Assembly: GCF_949628215.1 (NCBI RefSeq)
Contig: NW_027441255.1
Coordinates: forward strand, 1-64,000
Length of the DNA: 64,000 nucleotides
Reading direction: 5' to 3'
From: Phalacrocorax aristotelis
Lineage: Eukaryota > Chordata > Aves > Suliformes > Phalacrocoracidae
The notes under the pieces were generated by a model. The model did not search any database and was not told the DNA's origin. It worked only from the letters and a program-made list of their open reading frames with translations. Below are positions 1 to 11,199 of the stretch, piece by piece (within the stretch, counting starts at the first letter, position 1; each line of letters begins with the position of its first letter). The translations under genes were made by a program, and so were the position numbers.

Positions 1-3000
1 GCCCTCGGCATCCTGGAGCTGCAGAACATCTTGCAGGTCTGGCCTTGGCACAGGGTCCCCACAAGCATTGACCCATGGCTTGAGTGGTGCCCCGCCCCTC
101 CCCAATCAGTGCCTGGTGCAAGGAGGGGGACAAAGATGTTCCTCCTTCCCTGCGCTGCCTCCCCACCAGCCCCCTGCCTCCTGGCTGCTGCCAGAGCTCC
201 TTTTGCTCCTGCCCCAGCCCACCCCGCTCCTGCAGCCCTGCCTGCTGTTCGTCCTGCCCAACACTCCCTCACAGATGGATCTGCCTGTCTGGCAAGGGGA
301 GCCCAGCCCTGGGACTTTCCCCCGGGCCACATCCTAGAGCCTCCACCACAGGTCCCCAGGGAGGTGGTCACCCCAAAGTCTTGGGTTCCTTGGGTGGGGG
401 GTGGAGGGACCTTTTTTTGGGTGGGGAGCGAGTGAGTGGAAGGCAGCAGAGGCAGCGGCAGGAGTGGGATGCGGTGGCCTGCCTGGCTGCAGCAGGTTGC
501 TTCGAGGGGCAAGAAGGGCACGTGCCCTGGGCCCAGGCCCTGCCCCGGCGCAAGCCTGGCCATGCCGTGCTGTGCCATGCCACCTCCCTGGCAGATCAGC
601 AGCTTTTCTCCTCCCAGCTCCTGCTGCCCTTCACCGATTCCAAGCTGGCAGCAGTGCAGGAGAGGGCTGTGGCACGGATTGCCAGGCTGGCCAACTTCAT
701 CGCCACCGAACCCCTGCTGCAGGTACCGAGCTCCCAGTCTGGGCAGCCCCAGACCCCCATCGCTATGCTCCTGAACCTGGTCCCCTGCGGTGGGCTGCTG
801 CCTGGCTGCTCTGGGAGCAGCTGGGGCTCACCTTGTGCCTAGGCTCACCTCGTACCCACACTGCCTCTCTTCCTCCAGGTCTGCCCCTGCTTCGCACAAG
901 CTGTAGTCCTCAGGCATCAGTGCTCCAAGACACATCGGTTTGTGATGCTGGGGAGGCTGGTTGGGCACCTCACCCTCTGCTGCACCTGTAAGGACAAGGC
1001 GACCCGCCGCGAAGCTGCAAAAGCTCTCCGTCACCTGCATGCCTTCATCCTGCAGCAGAGAAGTAAGAGCAGCTGTGATGGGCTGGGTGCCCCCAGGCAC
1101 GGGCAGCCAGGGACCACCCTCCTTGGTGAGAGAAAGCCTGATCCAGCCTGCCTGCCTGCAGTCTAAAGAGCCATTTCCCCTTGCCCCTGTTCGCAATAGC
1201 CCCAGACCCTCCCTGGGTATCTCCTCCCCAGACCTGCCTGGGTGCCCTCTTTCTTTACTAGTGACTTTTCTGCCTAAAGCTCTCAGACTGCACCTCCAGC
1301 TCTGCACCCTCTCTCTGAGCACCCTGGTTTTCGTCCTCCCCAGGCAGGTGGCCCTGGCTGCATGACACAGGGCAGCTGCAGCTCTGGGAGGACGGGCAGA
1401 TCTCGCAAAAAAGCAGCGCTAACGAAATCTTTTCGGTAAGAAGTGCCTTCGGCTCCTGCCTGGGGTGGTCAGCATGAGTGAAGGGACACCTGATGCGTGG
1501 GGATGATGTGGGCTCACGCTGTTCCTGAGCGGAGGCTAGGCAAAAGCCCGCAGCAAGCTCCGCTTCCCCACAGAACCCTGACCCCCACCATCGGTCTCCT
1601 CCCCAGCGCAGCCTGGCTCTGCATCCCACTCTCACTGCACAGCCAAGATGCTCTGTGTGATGCTCTAGGTGACAAACCTCCCCTCCTCTCCTTCATCGCA
1701 CAGATGTTCAAGTACCACCTCCAGCCCTCTGACCAGGTAGACATCATCCTCATGGCCATCAAGAGCTTGAGAGCCCCAAGCGCCTACAGCATCAGGGTGG
1801 CTGCCCACATGGTGGAAGTCCTTGTGGCAGACCCTGCCTTCCCAATGGGACAGATGAGTAGCCCGTGGGTGGCACAGCCAACACTCGGGCCCACCAGAGG
1901 ATCGTTCCTCCCTGGGCCCTGTGCCTGACCAGCACTGATGCCATCTCAAGCCAGCGTACTGCAGCAGGAATGCAAAGCGGCTCCCAGTGGGAGCTGGGTA
2001 AACAGCTGCGCTCACCCCGCTGACACCCCCACTCCCTTCTGTGTCTGTCGTCCAGGTGCTGAACATCGTGTGGGCCATCTACAGAAACCTGCCCTTCATC
2101 AGGGCGGTGGTAGCCCTCAACAGCCTGGAGAGGGCCCTGCTGGTGCTGATGCACAAACAGCCCAGCATGGTGGTGGCCAGCCTGTTGCAGTGCTCCCCAA
2201 CATGTACCTGGTACGGGGCCCACCAGCCTTTGGGGGTCCTCTCACTCCGGGAGAGGGGCCCTAAGACCCTCCCGAGGGACTTCAGCCTGGCCATCCTCCG
2301 GGGTGTCCCTGCTGACAGAGCCCCGGGTCCCCGCAGTGTTGCGATGCGCATGTGGAAGGTGACGCTCTCCAAGCCCCAGGTTGCGGAGAAGGTGCTGCAG
2401 GAGCTGCTCAGCAGGCTGATGAACCAGTTGCCGTGCAAGACCTCCACCTCTACTGGGGACAACCCCCGCGTCCTCTCCCTGGCTGTGAGTTAATGGATGA
2501 GGCTTCACCGACCTCTGGGGCTGCTCTCGGCTGTCCAGGGCCTCCACTCTCCTTCCCTGCCCATCCCAAGCCTTGACGTCCCCAGGGGCGTAAGGACGTC
2601 TCAGTGTCTAGCTGTCTTCTGCAGGCAGCCAGGACGGTAAGCGAGATCCTCCTGCAGCGCATCTGCCTGCGGGAGGTGGAGGCAATTTTCCCCCAGCTTT
2701 TCCTGGCACTGCTTTTCCAAGTGTCATTCACCACGGAGTTGACGGTGCAGGAGGTGCACATCTTTTGGAGGGAGCACCAAGAGGATCTGCTCGGTCCCAT
2801 CAGGTGCTCCATCCCTGTCCTCTCATCCCTGCCAGCTACCTGGAGCCAAGGCAGGGGTGCCAGTGGGAGCTGAGCATTTCTCTTTGTGCAGGTCTGTGGT
2901 GCAGTCCATGAGAGTGCTGCTCTGCAGCATGGGCTTTGAGAGCCAGGCGCTGGCCATTGAGGCGCAGGGTGGCTGGGATGCCCTGCTCAGCAGCCAGACC

Positions 3001-6000
3001 CACCTCATGGGAGTCCGCATTGTGGCCAGGTGAGAGGCCCTTCTCCCTTGCTCCTCGGGGACCATCACCCCATGTCACCCCCTCCCTTGGGGGCACAGAT
3101 GGCAGAGGGCTCCCGTTGCTCAAAGAAAGCGCTGCAGGTGGGTGATGCCCAGAGTGGTGCAAACCCCAAAGATATGTGTCTGCCTGGCTCAGGCCTGATG
3201 GTGCCTCCTTCCCCCTGCCAGGGAGATGATGAAGACCCCAAGACCCCTGCTCTCCACCATCTTCTGCCATCTGGCAGAACTCCTCAGTGTGGAGGAGCCC
3301 ACCTGGGGGATGATCGCCATGGTCTTCCTCGTTGAGGTGAGCCTGACGGCACTGTTCCAAGCTCTCTCCGATGCTCAGCTCTCCCATGCCAGCTGCTGTG
3401 GGGGGAGCTGGGGCAGCAGATGGGCTCTGGTTGTCGCCGTGGAGGAGCAGGCGAGCAACCAGTGTGGTGGAGTGTGGGGCACAGGGCTTCTCCACAGTCC
3501 CTGCTGCCTGTGCCTGGGCTTGGTCGTGACCCAGCATCCTTGCCCTGAGGTAGTGGTTGGAGGCAGCACCACACCTCACCAGCTCCCGCTGTGCGTGTTT
3601 CAGATGTTGGGCTGCACCAGCCTCAGTGAAGAGCTGGACCGTGCCCTGGAAATCTTCCCCATGTATCTGCAGAGCCAGTGCCTGGGGATGCCCAGCCTGG
3701 TGCTCAGGGGCCTCCTCAGGCTCAGTGAGAGGCCCGACACGGTGAGTAGGGGGCAGCAGGGACAGCCGGGACAGCAGCCCAGGGTGGAGCAGTGGGTGAC
3801 GGGTAACGTGGTGGCTCGGGCTTTTCTGGGCACAGGGAGCCGTGCCGGCTGCTGCCAGCTCTCCTGCCTGCCCTGCCCTCTGCCCCATGACTGTGCCGTG
3901 CAAGGAGAGAGGCAGTAGTGCCGAGGGGAAGGGGCTTCTGCTGCCAGCACATCCTGGCAGGGGTGCTGGTGGCCGAGTGACCAGCCCGAGCGTGGGGTCT
4001 GCAGAGCCTGACCGTGGGGTGCTGAGCCCCGGGGTGAAACGCAGCAGCTGCGGCAGGGGCTGCTGGCAGCTCGGGCAGCTTTCCAGGCAGCGCCAGTTGC
4101 CCACCAGCCTACCCAGGGGGTCTGGTGGAGAAGGGGGTAGCCAAGGGGCTGGCAAGGAGCCAGAGCTGTCTGTCCTCACCCTCTGCGCCCTGCTCTTCTC
4201 ACGGCCATGGCGGTAAGCCCTGTCTGCCAGGACCTTGCCCTTGTGACCTGCACTGCCTGCTGAGAAGCTAGTGGGAGGCCAGTCTGCGCGGAGAGGGTTT
4301 TCACCCCTCTGGTAGGTCGCTCCTTTACAAAAAGGAGATGGTGTGTCTCCAACAGGCAAGGAAAACCCTCGTCCTGCTGCCGTATGTCATGGAGCAGCTG
4401 CAGGGTGCTGACAGTGATGCCAGCGCCATCGCCCTGTCCCTGCTCAGCAACCTGCTCCGGCTGCTGGAGGGGAAGACGCTCAGCCTGACTGCCCTGGCGC
4501 TGGCTGAGAAGCTCCAGCCGCTCTTCAGCGACGTAAGGCTGGGGGAGAGACCCGTGCCCCTCTCAACAGGCACCTCCATTCATGCCTCCCGTGCTCTGCA
4601 GGGGGATGCTTTGCCCCGCAGCCCCCAGACCCCATCGCTGCCCTTGGCAGCTCTGTGCTGTGTCCCAAACCCCCACGGGGACCCACCCTGGCTCAGCCTC
4701 CCTGTCGTGGCAGAGACGAGGATTGCAGGACGTTGGCAGACGTGCTGAGCCCCACCGATGCACACCCTGCCCTGGCAGCATCCTCCAGCCCTCCGCAGGG
4801 TCTCCTTCTCCAACCCCCAGCCCCAGGGACCCTAGCCTCCCTGGGCAGACCTTCTCTATGCCACAGCTTGCTCCCTTTTGGAGCAGGGCTGCCTGCAGCT
4901 GTTTTGGGCCCCTTGCTTGCCATAGGCTTGAGACTGAGGTCCTCTTCCTCTCCTGCACCAGGAGTCGAGCACTGTGCGGGAGCTCTCCATCTGGCTCTTC
5001 CGAAACACAATGGGGGTTGTGGTGGATGCCAAAAAGAAGAAGATGAAGGAGGTGGTGTGGGGCAGCCTGCTGCCACTGCTCTTTCACCTGCACGACGAGG
5101 ACAAGAATGTGGCCAAGGTGGTACTCCCAACCTGACCTGTTCTTTGGGCAGGGCGGTGCTGGACCCTTTAAAAGTGTGTCGCCATGAGGTCTAGCTCGCT
5201 GGGTCCCTAGCACCAGGCACAGCCCACCTCCCTGCCCGCTGCTGCCTTTCTCCTCCTGCTCCCCGGGTGGATGGGGAATTAGGTCCCTTTCCCACCCAGC
5301 TCCCTCCGCACAACCCCTGGCGTGAGTCCCTGCAGCCCCAGAGACGGCGCTGTGGCTCTGCAGCAGCCTGGGGTCACCAAGGCCAAAACACTAGAGCCTG
5401 ACAGGCTTCCACCCAGAGAGGGTGGCTGCCCTTATATTCCCCCAGGGTGCTGAACCCGGTGGCAGCATCAGTCCCCAGCTGGTGCGTCTTCCCTGCACGG
5501 GCAGGGCAGGCTCTGAGCCCTCCAAAGAGGGGGGACACAGGGTCTTGTGTCCCTGGCGGTGGTGGTGGCATCTCTGCTACTCACCAGGCCTCCCAGGAAA
5601 CCCTCAGCAGTGCTGGACAGTTCCTGAAGTGGCGGCAGCTGGCCCAGCTGGGCGAGACCGTGCAGGCATGGAGGATCAGCGAGTGCCTGGTACGCACAGC
5701 CCCAGCGCCCCCAGGTTGCGCCCTGGGTGAGCCCTGCCCCATGCCCAGCATGGGGGACGGGGAGGCCTGTGCCCCCATGGCGGTACGCACCCTCCTGGAG
5801 CAGGCTCTGCCCCAGGCTGTCCTCTCCCCCGGAGTCCCAAAGGGCACCCTGCCAGCAGGACGGCACCCCAGTGTCCCTGGGGAGCCCTCTGCTCCCTCCG
5901 AACCCCGATGCCACACGGCAGGGAGCTGGGAATGTCCTGCTGGGGGGAAGGAGGGTGGCCCTGGGCGAGGGGGGAGGGCCCGATTGGGGGGCAGCTCTGC

Positions 6001-6919
6001 GCCAACCGTGCACCCTTCTCCTCCCTCCAGCTGGCCAGGAACAGGAGCAGGGCCAAGGAATACCTGCGCCAGAGCCAGTCCTACCTGCGGAGCCCGCAGG
6101 AGCCCCTGCGGCGGGAAGCTGTCAGGTTCATTGGTGAGCCACGAGCCCCATGGTCCCTCCCTCCTTCTCCCAGGGTCCCTGTGGCCCAGCGCAGGACCTG
6201 TGGGCACTCCTTCTGCCCGTCCCACCCCTGGCTGTGCAGGCGGGGCTGGCAGGAGGCTCATCCATCCCCTCCCCGATGCTGCAGCCCAGGGTCAGCCCCC
6301 ACCCCGGGGAGCTGTGCTGGCCAGGTGGGCTGGGTGGAGGGTTCTCCAATGGGCAGTGGGGTCCCCAACAGGCAGCAGGGTCCCCAACGGGCTGCATCCC
6401 CTCAGGGCTCATCGGACGGCAGGTGGATGGGCACGAGGAGTTGCAGTACATCAGAGAGGGTGAGTGAGGGCAGTGGGGAGGAGGAAGGACCCCGGCACGG
6501 AGCTCCCCCCTGGGAGAGGGGGGCTCTACTCCCAGCGTGTGCGTGTCTCCGGGGAGGGGGCTGTTTCTGGAGGGGCACATTCCTGACCGGCAGCACCCAG
6601 CTGAGCCTCCCGCCCCCCGGCTCCCTCCTGGCCCTGGAATCACAGGGCACAACGTGCCCTGCCTGGAGGGGACACAGGGCTGTCACCTCACCTCTGCTGC
6701 TTTGTCCCCGCAGTCCTTCAAGATGCAGGGAGAGACACGAGTCTCCTGGTCTCCTCCCTGGCAACACAGGCGCTCCTCATCCTCAGCTTGAGGAAGGCTG
6801 AGTCGAGGTTTAACCTGCAACGGCTGAGCTTCCGGCTGCTGAGGGCATGGACGAGGTGGCACTCGGCCCCCAGCAAGGACTCTGCTCAGGCGGAGACAAA
6901 GCAGCAGCCCCAGCCCTAG
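1..6919 (+). CDS. MROH-family HEAT-repeat protein, copy A (5' truncated by window)
   Basis: Exons 6 to 22 of a maestro HEAT-like repeat gene; exons 1-5 lie upstream of the window. Exons: 1-36 (partial), 618-722, 879-1062, 1344-1435, 1704-1853, 2056-2210, 2337-2484, 2625-2803, 2892-3029, 3222-3336, 3604-3741, 4356-4532, 4962-5117, 5588-5689, 6031-6133, 6406-6459, 6714-6919 (stop TAG). Phases agree throughout and the protein is rich in paired amphipathic helices, as expected for HEAT repeats. MROH proteins are thought to be scaffolds; no catalytic motif is seen. Odd feature: the exon-10 donor at 1854 reads AT instead of GT (GT in copy B). Reading on gives about 25 codons then a stop. Skipping exon 10 (150 bases, phase 0-0) keeps frame. 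Family assignment rests on recall of avian MROH sequences; the exact paralogue is not known. Confidence 0.8.
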
Positions 6920-7128
6920 GGTGCTCTGCAGCTTGGGGTATCTCCTCTTCCCAAAGTCTAACAGGAGAGAAGAGACCTCAGCCCCAGAGGAGCTGGCGTC
7001 CTCTGGAGAGCAGCAGGACAGCCGCTTTTTCCCGTGGTGCAGGGCATCACCTGCCCACACGCTTCGTCTTTGCCACGAAGCACCAGCTGCTGGGCTGGGC
7101 TGGGCTGCAAAACAGAGGGAAGGAGAAG

Positions 7129-7164
7129 CCGGAGCCAGAGCCGGAGCCGGAGCCAGAGCCGAGG
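7129..7164 (+). repeat. Hexanucleotide (CCGGAG/CCAGAG) tandem repeat in MROH-A 3'UTR
   Basis: About six tandem hexamers of CCGGAG and CCAGAG lie downstream of the MROH-A stop. Unit B has one unit fewer, at 34592-34621; unit C matches A at 49160-49195. This is a small length-variable tract in 3'UTR sequence. Confidence 0.8.
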
Positions 7165-7441
7165 ATGAAGTTGAGGCTGAAGCCTTCCCTCCTGTCCCCA
7201 GGGCCACGCCAGGGTGAATCACTTTTTCTGCCTCCCACCGTCTGAGGAGCCTGCGCTGCCTGGGGCCGACGTGGCCGAGTGTGGGAGCTACAAAGCCACC
7301 AATGCTCTGACTCTGGCAGCTTTGTCCCCTCCGTGTCCCCAGCAGGAAGGGCAGCTCTGCCTCCTGCCCATGCCACCCATCCCCACCGGCCCTGCGCCCG
7401 TTCCCACCCAGGGACGTTGGAAGTCCCAAGAGGAATGGTAA

Positions 7442-7540
7442 GAGGTCACTAAGCGAAACCAAGCCCTCCGTGGAGCCGTCGCCTTGGAGCGATCTCCAAA
7501 AGGGAGACCACCCGCCAGCAGTCAGCAGCCCTTCCAGGAT
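7442..7540 (+). repeat. 99-bp direct repeat, left flank of ERV1-A
   Basis: The 99 bases before the retroviral block recur at its other end (14740-14838) with about 10 differences, and occur once in unit B (34899-34997). The repeat lacks TG/CA termini and a polyA signal, so it does not look like a normal LTR, and it is far longer than a usual 4-6 bp target duplication. Confidence 0.85.
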
Positions 7541-7549
7541 AAACTCTAA

Positions 7550-9810
7550 ACAAGGCCAACGCCTAACATCAGTAACAATTCAGTTTCCAAATAAAACAGA
7601 CTGGGGAGACAAACGCTTTGTACAATTTGGGCTGTGGATGACACAGATTGACGTACAGCTCCAATGTGTTTAACTCCATCAGGTGATACAATGGGTACAA
7701 ACTGCATATTTGTGACAACACGTTGGATTAACTGAATGAAACATGGGATGACACATGGCAAAAACAGTAACGTAGCTAGACCACGCAATAGGTAAAATAA
7801 GATTTGTTTGATCCAAGGACCTCCTGGAAGCCAGGAGAACATATCGACATTCCAGCCTTTCCAGGTTTGGGGGGCAACATGGGCCAATTTCCATATTCCG
7901 GCAGTAATTTGTTTGATGACTTTGCCATTGTCATTGATTTTTAAACAGCAACTAGAATCATGCAATTTCCCACAGACCCCGCCTTCTTCGGCTAGTAGGT
8001 AGTCGAGAACCAAGTGATGTTGATAAATTGCAGTTTGCATTTGGGTTGCCTGATCTGCCAGTAGGTCGAGGGCCTCAGCTGTTTGATTGGTGATAATTTC
8101 TAATACGGCTTGCAGCCGGATAATGCAATGTAGATTATAAATGGGTTCTCGAGCACCACTAACCCATTCATTGTGTAGCCAAATCAACTAGAATTGTTAT
8201 ATGAGAACATAGAGTATAGGAATTAGCGTATCCATCGATCTATGTAGTGATCAAAACCAATTTGTGTTTCTAATCATTTATATATAGACAATGTGTTTTG
8301 TTACTAGAAGAATGCACTTCTGTCAAAAGGAATGATAAAGTGCAGTTTTGTGTAGCAGACTGAGAAAACTGGCCAGGATTGCCGGGACTGAGAGCCAAAA
8401 GGGTAAAAGGTAATTCCAGCAGGGGGAGATCGCGACCACCGACTCACGGACCACCGACCCAAGTAATACCACCTACTCAAAAGAGAACAATAGAAGAAGT
8501 CGACTGAGTTTGCGCAGTAATCTACATGTGGAACAAGGAAGTTTGTACCAATCAGTAGAAAGGACAATAATGAATATGTATGAATAGGTAAATTTTTGAT
8601 CTATAAATTGTATGGGAAAGGTGCGTAAGGTATGCACGTGAGGAGGAACGATCCCCCCTGCATCCGGCGCCGTGAATAAAGAATGCCTGCTCTTTAATAC
8701 TAAATTAGTGTTAAGGAGTTGTTTCTGATTTTACCACGTTTTTCGGTAACAATTGGGGTTCCAAGTTGCACGTCCATAATGTTGTATGATACGCTGGGGG
8801 GTCCGCACGTCTTTACCCCAGGACCGGCCACTCCCATCGGTGAGGGAGGTATCAGTAACTTTGGATCGTTTTTCCCGCTTCAAATCATCATATATTCAAA
8901 TGCCTAAATGGTCTCCGTCTGTTTCTGAGAGTAAGAAAACCAAGGGACGGATCACCCCAACGCAACATATTCCTGACCAGTTTGCTGGTAACGCTTTATA
9001 TGCATGGTTTCCACATATGCAACAGTGTCCCTCGAGGGCCACTGATCCGTTAGCAAAGGGTCCTTTCCAATGTTCCACACGGGGCGAAGGGTCAAAATAA
9101 GGGGTAGGTTCTAAACCAAACGGCCACTTTCAACGCAACAATATAGCGATTCCTTTGTGGAGTTTTCACAACATGGTATGTCTGAACAAAGGCCTTCCCA
9201 CATTCTCCTCCAACGGGGCCAATCTATTCTATTACAATATTTACAGTTGTAAGCTCCTGCTTCCTGGTCCCAAATACAAGCACGGCCCACAGAGTTGCCT
9301 CGGCTGGTATTAGGTGTGAGAGACCAAAATCTGGGAAATGCATTCTGGTATCCCTCTTCATTCACCCAGGCATAGCTATATACGAGTTCATCCTTTTCAT
9401 GTGGCCCCTCTCCCACCTGAACGGTTATGCTTACGTTCTGATATGTCCATTCACATGTGCCGTTACCCACAAAGACGCCATCCTTTTGTGTTCTAGCCAA
9501 ACAGTATTTACCTTTCTCTGGGTGAATCATGTGAGCTTTGCCATGTTTTATTCCCTTTCGTTTTGCTATATTTACTCACCCACCATTTTGGTAGCAAAGG
9601 TATAGCTACCCAGGGCCAACTTGATAGACCAAACGGTCCTCCACATATCCAGCATTCTGTGAGGTTATAAACACTTGCTATTTGTTCAGCCAATTGCATA
9701 AAAGAATTCTTTATACCATTTCCTTCATCCCTAAAGTCTTTGAGGGGATAACTGATTGTTCCAGGGATCGCGACCCGTACAATACACCAAAACAACAAAA
9801 TTGACATTTT
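7550..9810 (-). pseudogene. env: ERV1-A env region (SU and TM), interrupted by a nested solo LTR
   Basis: Minus-strand reading shows a hydrophobic signal-like start near 9800. A cysteine-rich surface portion follows, including the short stretch PANWSGICCVGVIRP, typical of gamma-type Env just before the SU/TM junction. The transmembrane portion has a heptad-rich segment, a Cys pair preceded by an upstream Cys, and a hydrophobic anchor. An Env of this type mediates entry by membrane fusion. The fossil is broken at several points and split by a solo LTR. Confidence 0.8.
8195..8751 (+). mobile_element. Nested solo LTR inside ERV1-A env (opposite strand)
   Basis: About 557 bases running from TGTTA to TAACA (short inverted termini). 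It has a TATAAA at 8602 and an AATAAA at 8675 in + orientation, so it is an LTR read in the same direction as the host genes. Env sequence continues on both sides. AATT abuts or overlaps both ends, so no unambiguous target duplication can be drawn. No internal retroviral sequence of its own is present, so it is a solo LTR of a different family. Confidence 0.75.
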
Positions 9811-9879
9811 GCTCTACAAATCCAGCCTAAGCTTACAAATGTTATACAATCAATCACAAAAATACACATAGTCAAAATC

Positions 9880-11170
9880 AAATGTTAATCTTCCCACATT
9901 CGGTTGCGTTCCCACGGGGATCTCCTGTGAAATGAAACAAAATGTCGACTTGCCCAGTTTGGGCTTCATCTACGTGCTTAAAATGAGGGAACAATCCAGC
10001 GAGTGTTAATTTTGTGCTCTTTCCCCCCCAGGCATCTTCAGCCTTCCAGGCATATTTGTTAAGGGGTTCAGTAAGTATGAGGGGGACGGTCCCAACGGTT
10101 GGCATTTCTACCGACGCTGGCTGTCCAGGAGAGAAGGTTGGTTCCCTTGGAACACTAAGAGCTTGAGACGTTGGAATTAAAACTGGGGGTTTAGGACAAA
10201 AGCCATTTAATCGGGGGCATCCATTTGTTCCCCAGCGACCATTGACTCGGGTAGCTGCATCCCAGAGGTGCTCCGCCCAATGCGGCTTATGAGGTTTCAG
10301 AAATCGTTTTGAGAGTCCATTAGTTCGTTCCACTATCCCCTTGGCTTGGGGGTAATACGGGGTGTGGAATACCCACTTGATTCCTTCTTCCCTTGCCCAC
10401 TCCTGTACTCTGGTAGCAGTAAAATGACTGCCATTGTCTGACTGAATAGAACTAGGTTTTGGGAGGGAGCTAAACCAGAATTTCAGGGCCCGCACTGTAT
10501 TTTCCCCAGGTGCTCGTGGAAATGCTTCGGCCTGGACTAGGCCAGAAATTACTTCCACGCCTACTAATACATATTGTTTTCCTTCTGACTTTCGGAAAGG
10601 CCCAATATCATCGATTTGCCAGACTTCCCAGAGGGTCTTTTTGTCTCTCAAATGGAGTGGGAACTCCTCCCTGGGATGTCGCTCTAGCCGAAGTCGGCAT
10701 TGCTCACAAGCTGAAATACAGGCCCTGCAAGCGTCCCGAGGGGCAGGCCAGCCTCTGGCATGTGCCTCCTTGTATAAATCATTAGACCCCGCGTGGCCAC
10801 GTTTAACATGTAGCCATTCTAGGAGCCTATCCCAATTTTCTCCTGTTTGGTCCTCCTTCTGCAGAGGGGCAATTCTGGCCAATTCGTCCGCCCTATTATT
10901 CCACTCACTCACTGGAGTACCCCCTTCCGGGTGGGAGGGCACCCATCCTATTGCAAAATCCCCGTGTTTGGCAACATTTAAGATTTCTTGCCACCTCTCC
11001 TTTTGCCACACTGGCACCCGATTTACCTCCCAGTTGTTCTGTTCCCAAAAAGGGAGCCATTCTGTGCACCCTTTGAATACTGCAAACGAGTCAGTGTAGA
11101 TGTACACCGGAGTCCCTGCTTTTCCCTCGCTATTAAACACACTCCATACTGCCACTAACTCTCCCACTTG
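9880..11170 (-). pseudogene. pol: ERV1-A RNase H-integrase region of pol
   Basis: Minus-strand translation gives the end of an RNase H domain (IYTDSFAVFKG), then an HHCC zinc-binding region (HVKRGHAG, then CRAC and CEQC). The integrase core follows, with WQIDDIGP, SDNGSHF and the distal acidic residue in KGIVERTNG. Such enzymes degrade RNA in hybrids and join retroviral DNA to the host. The region is a long open stretch within a broken element. Confidence 0.85.
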
Positions 11171-11199
11171 GACACTGCCCTCGCCTTCAGGAATTATTT

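Noticed and set aside
1495-1535. Box C/D snoRNA-like pair (ATGATG and CTGA) in MROH intron 9
   Set aside because: The boxes are imperfect, too close together, and lack a terminal stem or second box pair.
1854-1870. Possible U12-type AT-AC intron at the altered MROH-A donor
   Set aside because: U12 introns start ATATCC; here it is ATGAGT, the U2 donor with one base changed, and copy B has GT.
2836-4359. 507-codon open frame on the minus strand across MROH-A introns and exons (also 44869-46392)
   Set aside because: It runs antisense through well-supported MROH exons, is low in complexity and rich in Pro, Ser, Gly and His, and matches no family I recognise. It is an effect of high GC content.
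5447-6463. 338-codon + strand open frame (also 32910 and 47480)
   Set aside because: It reads through MROH introns 19 and 20 and in the wrong frame for the exons; the spliced model explains the region better.
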